From Leptidea sinapis (taxonomy: Eukaryota > Arthropoda > Insecta > Lepidoptera > Pieridae): 64,000 nt of DNA. Position 1 is the stretch's first letter. Each line of letters starts with the position of its first letter. Below the pieces are notes generated by a model, which saw only the letters and a program-made list of their open reading frames with translations, was not told the origin of the DNA and made no database searches. The translations under genes and the position numbers were made by a program. This document shows, one piece after another, positions 51,241 to 61,634 of this stretch. The stretch is from positions 9,183,501 to 9,247,500 of the forward strand of contig NC_066286.1 of the NCBI RefSeq assembly GCF_905404315.1, given 5' to 3'.

Positions 51241-51530
51241 TTTTTTATGAAAATAAGGGACGAGACGAGCAGTACGGTCAGCTGATGGTAATTGATGCGC
51301 CCTGCTCATTACAATGCAGTGCCGCTCAGGATTCCTGAAATCCCCCAAAAATTCTGAGCAGCACTACAACGATGTTAAGTCTCATTTGTTCAGTAATTTC
51401 ACTAGCTACGGCGCCCTTCAGACCGAAACACAGTAATGCTTACACATTACTGCTTCACGGCAGAAATAGGCGCCGTTGTGGTACCCATAATCTAGCCGGC
51501 ATCCTGTGCAAAGGAGCCTCCTACTCTTCT
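51241..51530 (-). mobile_element. SINE-like repeat, family 3
   Basis: Reverse copy: 'gaaaataagggacgagacga' after a T-run, 'agtgccgctcaggattcctg', 'gtctcatttgttcagtaatt', 'gcgccgttgtggtacccata'. Confidence 0.85.
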
Positions 51531-52393
51531 TTCAGTAAAATGTTACATCTACAATATTTAAGGTGGTGTTACCTCCATGTGGCATAGCTATGGGACGTCA
51601 TATATAGATTCGCTTACGTTAATTACTTTTAGACGGTTTTGCATACTTGCTATCTTTTACCTGGTGTCGGGTTAAAAGGGTTTACCACGCGGTTTAAATC
51701 AAAGAGAGTTGAGAGCCTGGACGCCTTCATTCGGCGCCTCGTCGTCGCCATCTTCGCGCGAGGCGACGCGTCAGGTTTGCACATCTGCGGGACTTGGCGC
51801 TCTGGCACGCGCGGCCATTTAGGGCCCGGCTATTCATCGACCTGTACCCTTACGAGGCTTGAGCGCTAGGGCCACCAGGGAGACGATCACTACCGAATTC
51901 AACATCGCGCCCAATGCTCCATATTAGTGTCGCCCACCTAGACAATGATCTGAAAGGGATGAACAAGACGATCCCAAAGCGCAGCATCCGCTCTCCCACC
52001 CCATGACTTGGGCACCGTCATACCAGCGAAAGATACCTGATCCAGGGGACAAATTAGCTCCGAAAATCGTCTCATGCGCGCCAGAAGTATGAAAACGTGT
52101 GTGTGTGTAAAATCAAATCAATGTCACTTTATTCTTTTAAGTCCATAGAAAGAGAAGGAAATTCCTTGAAAACCGCGTTGTAGAGAAACGCCCGACGACC
52201 AGATGGTGGGATTAATATCCTAGCTTGTATGGTGTCGTGCGAAAGTGGGATTCGATAGCAGGAATCAGGTCAAAAACCTCAATACTCTCGAACATAGAAA
52301 ACGCACAACGAAACGACAGCCTTCTCACACAACCGGAATTGAAAAACATTTTTTTTCATCAATGTATCTTATGATGGGTTTGAGTTACGTTTG
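51531..52393. other. GC-rich relic region plus family 4 tail
   Basis: 51660-52080 is markedly GC-rich with broken frames (for example RFKSKRVESLDAFIRRLVVA), probably an old LINE or gene relic, not identified. 52200-52260 ('gaccagatggtgggattaat') is the tail block of family 4. Confidence 0.35.
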
Positions 52394-52625
52394 ACTATGT
52401 TTATTACATAGCTTTACATATTATATTGTAATTGCAATCATTTGTAAATCGATAAAAATGTAAATATCGATTTAAAAGAGTGGCAATGAGTTTCTTTCTA
52501 CTTCTTCTCATTAGCTCAACCCTTTACGTAGTAGCGGTAGATTCAATAAAAAATACTTTTTTTGACATTCATAAGTGTCATTTCCGTGATCTACATGAAT
52601 AAAGTTATTTTGATTTGATTTATGA
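52394..52625 (+). mobile_element. LINE 3'-end fragment with GATTTGAT tail
   Basis: 'aaagagtggcaatgagtttc', 'cattcataagtgtcatttcc', ending 'gaataaagttattttgattt'. Same family as 11976-12315, which runs on the other strand. Confidence 0.6.
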
Positions 52626-52908
52626 CCTTGTTTATAAATATATTCCATCCATGCGATAAAACCTTTAGCGTCAGTAGGTACCGTCCCGTAAACTCGTTTC
52701 ACTCTATTATTCCAAAAATAAAATTAAAATCCTTAATCGCAATATCTGGTAATTTATAACAGCACAATAAAAACATTAGATAACTTATTCGGTATCTAGT
52801 TATGCAAATAACAGATATTACCACAATTCTTAGACATAAACGGTTCGATTTGAAAGCATGAAAATCGGGCTAAAGAAGGTTTGTATTGAATAATTTTATG
52901 TAATACTA

Positions 52909-53140
52909 TCTGACCCGGCAAACGTTGTTTTGCCATATAAATTATTTTTAGACTTTTCTTGGACAATTGCAAATTTTTTCTAAAATAAAAGTTATTTTTT
53001 ATATAAACGTAGCCTAAATTACTCCTTATTACATCAGCTACCTGCCAATAAAAGTCCTGTCAAAATTGGTCTAGCGATTTCAGAGATTAGCCGGAACAAA
53101 CAGACCGACATAAATTGTAAAGTTGATGCATTTCATCAAT
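52909..53140 (-). mobile_element. Helitron 3' end, third subfamily
   Basis: 'ctatctgacccggcaaacgt' at the left, then 'ctacctgccaataaaagtcc' and 'ggtctagcgatttcagagat'. The CTAG end has mutated to CTAT. Confidence 0.5.
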
Positions 53141-53275
53141 AGCTAGATATATTCCAAAAAATAATAATCATAATATGAAGATAGATTGCATTTAAGTCAA
53201 ACATATCATACTAAAATAGGTACGAAAAGAAAATGTTGGTTAAATAGGTCATACAAACATTCGTTTTATGTAGAG

Positions 53276-54132
53276 TTTTTTTTTTTGAAAATAAGGGACG
53301 AGACGAGCAGGACATTCAGCTGATAGTAATTGATACGCCCTGCTCATTAGGTTTATTGAAAAACCCAAAAAAATCTGAGTGGCAATACATTTCCGCTCGT
53401 CACCTTGAGACATAAGATGTTAAGTGTCATTTGCCCAGTAATTTCTCTAGCTACGGCAACCCTTCATACCGAAACAATAATGTTTACACATTACTGCTTT
53501 AGTCCGGTCAATTTTGACATTCGAAGTTACATAAAGTCCCAACAAGCTGAAAATCAATGAAATTGTTCAAAACATAATTATAAACAATGTTTGAAAGTTC
53601 CCCATCATTCCCATGTATGGAATAAAAATTTTATTCAAGGTCAAAGGTCAAAAAAATGAGTTTTTTCGCGATTTAAAAGTTGTTATCGACATAATATGCA
53701 CACGTTTCCACGCCACCTATGAGGTAGTGTACTTAACGCGTTTTTTATAACTTTTTGAATCGATATATCTCAGAAACGGTGGCTCGTAACAAAAAAAGTA
53801 CTGATACATTTTGTATAGATAATTTTATGATCTACAATTTTTGTCTGAGGTGCTTTGATAAAACTTACCGTTCTGCTTAAAATCGCGAAAAACTCATTTT
53901 TTTACCTTTGACCTTGAATAAAAAAAAAATCCATACACGGAAATGATGGGGAACTTTTAAACATTGTTTATAATTATGTTTTGAACAATTTCACTGATTT
54001 TCAGCTTGTTGGGACTTTATGTAACTTCACTCTCATTTTTTGGTCTAAATTGACCGGACTACTATACGGCAGAAAAAGGCGCCGATGTGGAACCCATAAA
54101 ATAGCCCGGCAACGTGTGCAACGGAGCCAAAG
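53276..54132 (-). mobile_element. SINE-like repeat, family 3, interrupted by a MITE
   Basis: Left part 53276-53501 ('gaaaataagggacgagacga' to 'acacattactgct'), right part 54060-54132 ('acggcagaaaaaggcgccga'). The consensus 'cattactgcttcacggcaga' is split by the element at 53502-54059. Confidence 0.85.
53502..54059. mobile_element. Long-TIR MITE nested in a family 3 repeat, TSD TA
   Basis: 558 bases. Ends GTCCGGTCAATT and AATTGACCGGAC. The arms pair for about 200 bases each ('aacaagctgaaaatca(a/g)tga', 'aacataattataaacaatgt'). TA precedes and follows, fitting a Tc1/mariner-type target. Confidence 0.85.
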
Positions 54133-54277
54133 TTCACTAATAAAAACAATTTAGAGCGCAATACTATTATATAATAGTTTATAGTTACCTTAATTTAGAA
54201 GCCAATTAAACCGTCCATACAAGTTTACAATATCGCGAACCAAATATGCACAGAACCATTACGATACGACCACGTTT

Positions 54278-54952
54278 ATGTTGTTAAAAATTATGCGACC
54301 AATTAACAAAAGCAAATCTTACAAAACCGGTAAAAGCATGAACTCCAACACAACACAACGCAACTCGCAGATTAAACAAAACATGCGTTCTTTTGTGATA
54401 GCCGCAGTTCTAATAATTTATTTATATTTCACTGTATCATTCACGCCGATGACAAAAGAGGCTCATGTTGAGAAGATTAATAAAATGAATGAAGATGTGG
54501 AACCGTTTAGAAAGAATCTTACAGAATGCGCAAGACAAGTCAAAGCATCTATGGCAGATGTCGAGAATTTCTTAAAAAGAATACCCCAATCCACGTTACA
54601 AGGTAAATGTTTCGTTGCGTGCATCTTAAAACGTAACCGAATTATAGTTAACAATAAAATATCAAAAGAGAACCTTCTAGAAGCAAACAGAGCCGTGTAT
54701 GGTGAGGATAGTGAAGTTATGAATAGATTGAACAAAGCAATTGTTGAGTGTTATGACGTTATCGAAGGTGTGTTTGAAATTTGTGAATATGCAACATTGT
54801 TCAATGATTGCATGCATATGAAAATGGAGCATATATTAGATAAGGTTACAATGGAGCGACGAATGGAGGCGCTCGGTGACATGACTTCCGATCCTGATGT
54901 TTGGTCGGATGAGGAAGACGAAATACTTAAATTGGTTAAAGATGAACTTTAA
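54278..54952 (+). CDS. Odorant-binding-protein-like secreted protein with C-terminal KDEL, intronless
   Basis: 224 codons in one exon. Six cysteines at 84, 111, 115, 158, 169 and 178 give C-x26-C-x3-C-x42-C-x10-C-x8-C, the classic insect OBP (PBP/GOBP) pattern: six helices held by three disulphides around a hydrophobic pocket for small ligands. A hydrophobic segment follows Met36 (MRSFVIAAVLIIYLYFTVSF), so the biological start may be 54383, giving a normal signal peptide; starting at Met1 adds 35 basic, polar residues before it. After Cys6 comes an acidic tail of 46 residues ending VKDEL and the stop. KDEL is the ER-retrieval signal, so an ER-resident role is inferred. A TATA-like tatataat lies near 54172 and a short upstream ORF at 54246; AATAAA at 54973-54978. 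OBP genes usually have introns, so this may be a retrocopy, but the frame is intact. Confidence 0.85.
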   Translation: MLLKIMRPINKSKSYKTGKSMNSNTTQRNSQIKQNMRSFVIAAVLIIYLYFTVSFTPMTKEAHVEKINKMNEDVEPFRKNLTECARQVKASMADVENFLKRIPQSTLQGKCFVACILKRNRIIVNNKISKENLLEANRAVYGEDSEVMNRLNKAIVECYDVIEGVFEICEYATLFNDCMHMKMEHILDKVTMERRMEALGDMTSDPDVWSDEEDEILKLVKDEL

Positions 54953-54972
54953 AAAGTGCATAAATTTGTAAA

Positions 54973-54978
54973 AATAAA
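54973..54978 (+). terminator. Polyadenylation signal of the OBP-like gene
   Basis: AATAAA 20 bases after the stop codon, which would give a very short 3'UTR. Confidence 0.65.
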
Positions 54979-55284
54979 AGTAATTTAATATTGTGCTTAG
55001 AAAATTCTTGAAAATGTAATTTTACCTAATATAAGTAGGTAGGTATTAAAGAATGTATTCGTTCGTTCGTTATTATTCTATCTCAGAATTTAAATCAAGT
55101 CCTTAAACTTCCTTAATATTGGAACCAATTTCGCCAAAAGTCACAAAAAGTATTGGCTATATACTCACAGAAAACATTAAAATTATTGGCAACAAATATT
55201 AATGCGCCTTTCACGAAAATATTTTTTAATGTTGTTCTTGCTACAATTTCGTGGTTGTATGCACAAGGTAGGTATGGATTGATT

Positions 55285-55600
55285 TTTTTATGAAAATTAG
55301 GGACTAGACGAGCAGGACGTTCAGCTGGTGGTAATTGATACGCCCTGCCCATTACAATCCAGTGCCACTCAGGATTTTTGAAAAACCCTAAAATTCTGAG
55401 CGCCACTACAATTGCGCTCGTGACCTTGAGACATAAGATGTTAAGTCACATTTGCCCAGTAATTTCACCAGCTACGGCGCCCTTCAGACCGAAACACAGT
55501 AATGTCTACACATTACTGCTTCACGGCTGAACTGGGCGCCGTTGTGGTAGTCATAATCTAGCCGGCACCCTGTGCAAAGGAGCTTCCCACTGGTGAATAC
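55285..55600 (-). mobile_element. SINE-like repeat, family 3
   Basis: Full-length reverse copy from 'ttttttatgaaaattaggga' to 'caaaggagcttcccactggt'; the internal inverted pair is kept. Confidence 0.85.
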
Positions 55601-55794
55601 TACAAAATACATAAACTTACGTATTAACTATTACTTTACAAATTATATGTCAAAATTTTTAAGGATAAGCTTTGAGGTTATTTTCCTTTCTAACATTCCG
55701 CGAACCTACTAAAGAATAAATTCAGCCACTCAACGCTAGAGAACACTGCATCCAAATTCCTATGGTAAGCATTCTAACAACTGTTATCACTTTC

Positions 55795-55877
55795 AAGCAG
55801 TATGACAGCTAATTACTGATAGTAGAAGGTAGTAATTTATCTCTATCTGTAGATAGTATATTGGGAACGGCCATTAA
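55795..55877 (+). mobile_element. PIF/Harbinger MITE, right-end fragment
   Basis: 'agtagaaggtagtaatttat' and 'gatagtatattgggaacggc' match the right end of 20874-21192. Confidence 0.75.
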
Positions 55878-56133
55878 AGTACTTGGAGCCCGCGGCTCCG
55901 AATAAGAAGAACATTTTCAATGCCGACATCACATCTATATTGGCACGAATTCCTATCATATTCGCTTGCATCAGTTCAAAGTTTCTATCACACACAGGTA
56001 TCTATTTAGGAACTGTCCCCACTTTCAATTCCAGAGAACGCTGTTACCAAAATACTCCAATTAAGCATGCTTCTGTTATCTATTTTCTTAATTTTAACAG
56101 TAATAATGGTGGTAGCTTTTTATAGAACCCACT

Positions 56134-56420
56134 AGATACCAGTGGGAGACTCCTTTGCACAGGATGCCGGCAAGATTATGGGAACCACAATTTCAGCCGT
56201 GAAGCAGTAAAGTGTAAGCGTAACTGAAGGGCGTCATAGCAAGTGAAATTACTGGGCAAATGAGAATTGACAACTCATGTTTCAAGGTGACGAGCGCAGT
56301 TGTAGAGCCGCTCAGAATTTTTGGGTATTTCAATAATCTTGAGCGGCACTGGCAGCAGACGTATCACTTACCATCAGCTGAACGTCCTGCTCGTCTCATC
56401 CCTTATTTTCATAAAAAAAA
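56134..56420 (+). mobile_element. SINE-like repeat, family 3
   Basis: 'accagtgggagactcctttg', 'gcaaatgagaattgacaact', 'accatcagctgaacgtcctg', ending 'ttattttcataaaaaaaa'. Confidence 0.85.
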
Positions 56421-58799
56421 TAGAGATTGAGGATGTCGTCACAAAAACTAGCGAATCTCGATCGAGCCAATGTTGCAGGCCTCAGCATAATTTTGTAACA
56501 CTCGCGATATATATCATGTTTTGAACATACATTTATAATGAATCAGAAATTTTCTACTGTTCTCTATAATTTCGACACTGTTGCTAGCGTTAGGTCACGT
56601 TAAATAGTCGAGGTCATTATTTAAAAATCCGAAATAACACGCGGTACACACTATTTCACATAGATGTGGTCACAATGTGGCGTATCATAAAGGTCGGCAA
56701 CTAATCTGTGTTGCGGATGCCTCACATTCCCTTCACTTCCCATCACATGAGTTTGTTGCCTGTTTGCCCCCCCTTATATATATATACAAAAAATAAGTGT
56801 GTTTCAGTTCCGACGCACGACTGGAGCTTCTTCCTGAAGAACGATTGTCTTTGAACAGGGTCTAAACAAAATCAAGTCCAATGTAGTCGGTAACAAACAA
56901 ACATACAGCAGAAGCTTATTAATTATGTGCATAGCTCATATAAATTTGTATGAACTTTATTAATAATTTCAATATTTAATAAATACAAAAGCACACATGT
57001 TCATATATACAATACATGTCATATTAATGTATGAATTGTAACTTAGTACCCACGTGCTTATCAGATTTTCCGCGATTATTATTCACACCACTTTTTTCCA
57101 TAATTTATAGAACTTTATAAAAGTATAATAATAAATCAATTTCAATAATATAATAAAGCTTCAAAATACAAGAAAAGAAAAATGATGTTTGCTATCCGTA
57201 TCACTGAAATACAACTAATATAGGGACCGAGCGTCTAGACTGTCACGCCAACTGAAAAGTGCGCGTGAAATGATGCGCATCAAAAACGTTACTATCCCAT
57301 TTGATGAGTAGGTTTTACTCTCCATATTTTTCTCATACTGGGCGCCTTATATGAAAATCGATTCTTAAGGAGTAAAGTCCCAAAACCTGGCTAATTAATA
57401 AATTGTGTATATATCGTAGGTATATATATTGTCAAAGCCGTGATGTAACAATGTCACTAGTGATATTATAATTGTCATCTAGATTCATTAAGAAGGCGAG
57501 GAAACACATGCTAGTGATATTCTCCTTCTTGACACCGTTATACCTCGGAATATCAGCAATCCAGGTTTTTCGTCTTCCATAATTCGTTCAACTTCTGCAC
57601 ACAACAAAGTAATAATGACCAAATTCTCGTTACTATAGCTAATCTTGTATTGTTGTTTGCGCAAACTGTAATTGGTATTGAAAAGACGCGAGCTTCCACT
57701 TACTGCAGTTGTAATGCGATAGACCGTACCGTCAAGCGACGAGCCTATATGCAAATGTATGCGTAACAACAGATATCTTTTCACGCCAGATGTTGAGGTG
57801 AATGCTAGAGTAACAAAATAGCCGCATCGACTGGTTTTGAAACATTGTCCTAAACTTCACTAAATTTACGAATATGGTATTACAAGGTAACCATGCCAGG
57901 CGACTGTTGAAGCTCGACTGGCCTCCTGATCGTTCAAACACGTTAGTAACCGACTGAACAAAGAGGAGGTTAAGTTGTCAGGAGGCAGATTAGAGAGAGC
58001 CAACATTGTCTATGGAATTAAAGTAAAGTAGACTTATGGTTTTAATATTTGTAACAGCGACCTAAAACAACACTTTTTCTTAAAAATAACCACATGTGTA
58101 TAAAATTATAAAACAATTTGCAATAGGACTTGAAAATACTGTCAAAAAAATGTTTATAGCAAGTCTCTTTAACTGGCTGCTTGAAAATATTTTTATAGTA
58201 TTAATCAATATTTAATAAAGTGTTAAGTTTTTGCATGCTTTTAATTTAAGCTGGATAGAGGTACACATTGTAATATTTAAGATCTGGACCTCCCCTATTC
58301 CAAAGCAAAATAAATAATTTCATTTCATTTCATGCCGCAATGCGCCGCTCTAATGCGGTCCGACCTTAATATGCTACTGACATATTATGTCAGCCGGGTC
58401 TTCTTTGCTTCCATTTGTTCATCCCTGGTTCTCATAAAACATTATTTTTAAACTTTCAGTTTTATAATTATTCTAAGTAAGTAACAACACGATATTTTTT
58501 GAAAACTTAAATTTAGAGATAGAAAGGATATTTATTCAACTATAGAAAATACGTTTTACATAAAAATTGGATTACATTTGGATAGAAAATGTTTAATACA
58601 ATAAAACAATTATTTTACATGTCGCAGTTCCTGCCTTCACATTACATTAGACATTACTTATAGAAGTAATCTTGTACAAACTTGTTAATAGATGAAATAA
58701 CAGATGCACAAATTTATAATTTTTTGTGGGTAGTTTTGAATATAGTTTACATATCCCATGCCGAGTCACGCAGGTTTCAATCTTAATCAATTGTAATAG
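56421..58799. other. Intergenic, mostly unrecognised
   Basis: Two overlapping reverse-strand open frames (57488-57784 and 57732-57941) have no recognisable domain. A LINE-type end 'aaataatttcatttcatttc' lies at about 58310-58330. Nothing else is supported. Confidence 0.4.
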
Positions 58800-59050
58800 A
58801 GTTCATTGTGCAACACTCCGCGAGTGTTAATGCCGCCATCATTGCTTCCCGCGCTTGCCCGGCGGTCGCAGTAGTTGGAAGCTGTCAGTCTGCGCTCCGA
58901 ACGCACTTGTATTCTGCGTCGTGTTCGCGGGAGTTGATTGCCAGTTCGTTCCTGTCAAAGTTAAACAATATCTGTGTTATTACGAAAAAGTTAAATATGT
59001 GTTGAACACTTGTTTAAAAAAAAATTGCGTGAAATCTGCATTGTGCATGA
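58800..59050 (+). promoter_or_regulatory. CpG-rich stretch, possible promoter/5'UTR of a gene to the right
   Basis: 58815-58950 is the most CG-dinucleotide-rich stretch in this part of the window (gcttgcccggcggtcgcagt) and contains Inr-like tcagtctgcgct. Short open frames here look incidental. If transcribed rightward it could lead to the possible exon at 61541. Confidence 0.3.
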
Positions 59051-60009
59051 ACCTCTAAACTGCATATGAAGTCCTGGTACGTGTTGCTAGGAAGACACAC
59101 GATTTCAACCGCTATGAAACACATTCCACAAGCTTGTTGGATGTTTATCCTTGTTTGATCGCGTTAGATTTTTCACCTCAAAAGTTCTATTCAGGGGTGG
59201 GACAGACGCCTTAAAGTGCCGTTTTCAGAAGACTGTAGTGCCATCTGTTAGTTGGCCCGAAAATGAAAGCATTGTCAGCTGTCACTCGCTTTGAAACCTT
59301 TCAACTTTTCTTTAGTTGTGTCACTGCCCACTGGTCATAAAATGGCGGCTACTTCTAGCGTTAGCGCATGTATGTAGCTCTCGTGTTCCATTTTGCATAT
59401 TTACACTACTAAATATATCCTTTATGTTCTATGTTGTGGCAAAATTAAATAATAACTCTACGCGCAATTTCAACATGGTAAAAAATTGCAATACCTACAT
59501 TAAAAAGTAGAGTTAGTTATTTAATTGCGTCACAACATTAAAAATGAATTTAATAATTTCGAGCTTATATTATGTATATTTATTTTCGGGGCCAATCTCC
59601 AGATGGCGCTAGTGTTCAAATAGACAGCTCATAATGCGTAGAGAGGGCTCTCTTTTCCCTATATATTATTATACTCTTTGGTTCTATTGCAAATTTGTAT
59701 CTTTCTGTTGTTTAGCGTACAACAATCTTTAGACTTTGCTTATGTTTAAACACGTGTCGAAGTTTGTCTCGAAGAGTGTGTAACAGATAAATCATATTCA
59801 TATGGAAGATTTAGATGACATGATGACAGCTTCAGTTTATGTTGCGCTTAACGACGTTTTAGTTAAACACAAGCTAAACACTGTTTTGTAACAGAAAAAG
59901 ATAGACTTTACCACTTTAGACGTCATTATTGTTAGTTGTTATTTTTTTGTAAAAATACCGTACTTGTTCATATTCGTACTTCGTAGGTAAAAGAACTTTG
60001 AAATAGTCA
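59051..60009. other. Intergenic or first intron, nothing recognised
   Basis: AT-rich, no repeat ends or coding character. Confidence 0.4.
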
Positions 60010-60235
60010 ATCAAATTGAAATCACTTTATTCATGTATATCAAGGAAATAACAATAACGAATGTCAAGTATTCTTTTCTTTTTACATTTACCACCACTTT
60101 GCAAAAGGTTGATCTTTAGTGAGAAGAAGTGGCAAGATTCTTTTAATTCATCATTTACAGCTTCATCTTTTGACAAATCATTTCAGTTACAATATATGCA
60201 ACAAAAATACTCAAACGTCAAATAATAATAATATA
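60010..60235 (-). mobile_element. LINE 3'-end fragment
   Basis: 'caaattgaaatcactttatt', 'aagaagtggcaagattcttt' and 'caatatatgcaacaaaaata', the same order of blocks as 11976-12315. Confidence 0.6.
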
Positions 60236-60242
60236 ATAACAA

Positions 60243-60498
60243 TATTGACACACTTTTACACAAATTATCTTGCCCCAAATTAGGCATATAGCCTGTGTTA
60301 TGGGTTACAATACAATGATATATTTAATACAATATACTTACTTAAACATACATAAATACATATAAACATACATAAATACATCCATGACTCGGAAACAAAC
60401 ATCAGTATTCATCATATAAATGCTTGCACCTACCGGGATTGATCCCGGGACCTCTAACTTAGTAGGTAGGTAGGTCGCTAACCACTCGGCTATACAGG
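60243..60498 (-). mobile_element. tRNA-derived SINE, family 1
   Basis: Tail 'tgccccaaattaggcatata', head 'accgggattgatcccgggac...ccactcggctatacagga'. The B box carries the change gggatTGatccc shared with the next copy. Confidence 0.85.
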
Positions 60499-60682
60499 AG
60501 GGTTGCAAGATAACGATATTGTTAATACAATATACTTACTTAAACATACATAAATACATATAAACATCCATGACTCGGAAACAAACATCAATATTCATCA
60601 TATAAATGCTTGCACCTACCGGGATTGATCCCGGGACCTCTAACTTAGTAGGTAGGTCGCTAACCACTCGGCTATACAGATG
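60499..60682 (-). mobile_element. tRNA-derived SINE, family 1, tandem second unit
   Basis: Starts within the tail ('ttgcaagataacgatattgt') and ends with the same head 'gggattgatcccgggacctc'. It shares diagnostic changes with the unit before it, so it arose by tandem duplication rather than by independent insertion. Confidence 0.8.
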
Positions 60683-60930
60683 TCTTGCACGAATAATTCA
60701 AAAAAGAATATTACAATAAAGAATGTATTAAATACAACCAAATAACGTGTTATTAAATATCATTGAACAATTTTTATACAACTAGAGACTTTTCTTTTAT
60801 TTTAAAACTTTAATATAAATTAAAATTATATATTGAAATATATTTAGCTCTCGTTCATTGGTTATGGTTCAGCAGACATATTAGTTTACAAGAGGCTTGG
60901 TAACTGAAGTATGATACAAATAGTCTAGTT

Positions 60931-61165
60931 CATAATTTCTCAACCTTATTTTGCTCACCGCCCACTTTGAGAATATGTATTTTTCTAGAGTATTTTCGTG
61001 TATTTTTTTGCCTTTTTAGACTATATTTTTTAATCTACCCACGCCCCATCTCAATGCCCCCTAATTTTCTCTGGGTCTTCTACTGCCCCCCCGAAAGTCT
61101 CAAACGCCCACATGGGGGCGTTATCGCCCACATGGGGGCGTTATCGCCCACTCTGAGAACCTATG
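60931..61165 (+). mobile_element. Non-autonomous hAT-type element, perfect 8-bp TSD
   Basis: Ends cataatttctcaacc and ctgagaacctatg; gtctagtt stands on both sides (60923-60930, 61166-61173). The 3' portion has the unit 'cacatgggggcgttatcgcc' in tandem, absent from the copy at 18734-18947. Confidence 0.9.
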
Positions 61166-61540
61166 GTCTAGTTGATCAGCTAACGTCAGTGTCGAATTTA
61201 CGTGACAGTGTGCCATCGTACGAATTCACTCTGATAAGTGGACGTTGTTCCTGACAAACGTTTCGAACCACTAACATCAGATTTTAAGGAATTCGTTTTT
61301 TAGGTTAAAAGGTATAAGTGTATTCCATACATGTGGGTTGGGCTATTAAGTCATGATGCCATTTAAAGAGTGACAGTAGGGCAGCCATTTTTTGTCAGTC
61401 CGTTAATATGTATCACGTGACCAGTTTTGTGTTCTTAACTCAATTTCGAAATGATTGTGGTTTGGAACGTTTTTCTGGAATTACGTCCAAAAATTTGCAT
61501 ATTTCCTATTATTGTGGATTATCTTACCGGTATTATCAGC

Positions 61541-61612
61541 CAAAGTTAGCGGCGACATAGTGCCTCCGATGTATGTGAACGGCGTGGGTCCCGCCAGCTG
61601 CGCGTTACCTGT
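61541..61612 (+). CDS. Possible short coding exon of an unidentified gene
   Basis: Between an acceptor-like 'ggtattatcag' and a consensus donor cct|gtaagt, the frame reads KVSGDIVPPMYVNGVGPASC and ALP. It is GC-rich in AT-rich surroundings and could alternatively start at its internal ATG (61570). The product is not recognised and no partner exon was found in the window; coding status is inferred from composition and splice sites only. Confidence 0.35.
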
Positions 61613-61634
61613 AAGTAACATGTATAAATTATAA

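Noticed and set aside
57488..57941. Two overlapping reverse-strand ORFs
   Set aside because: No recognisable domain, neither frame dominates, and no splice or polyadenylation context; not reported as a gene.
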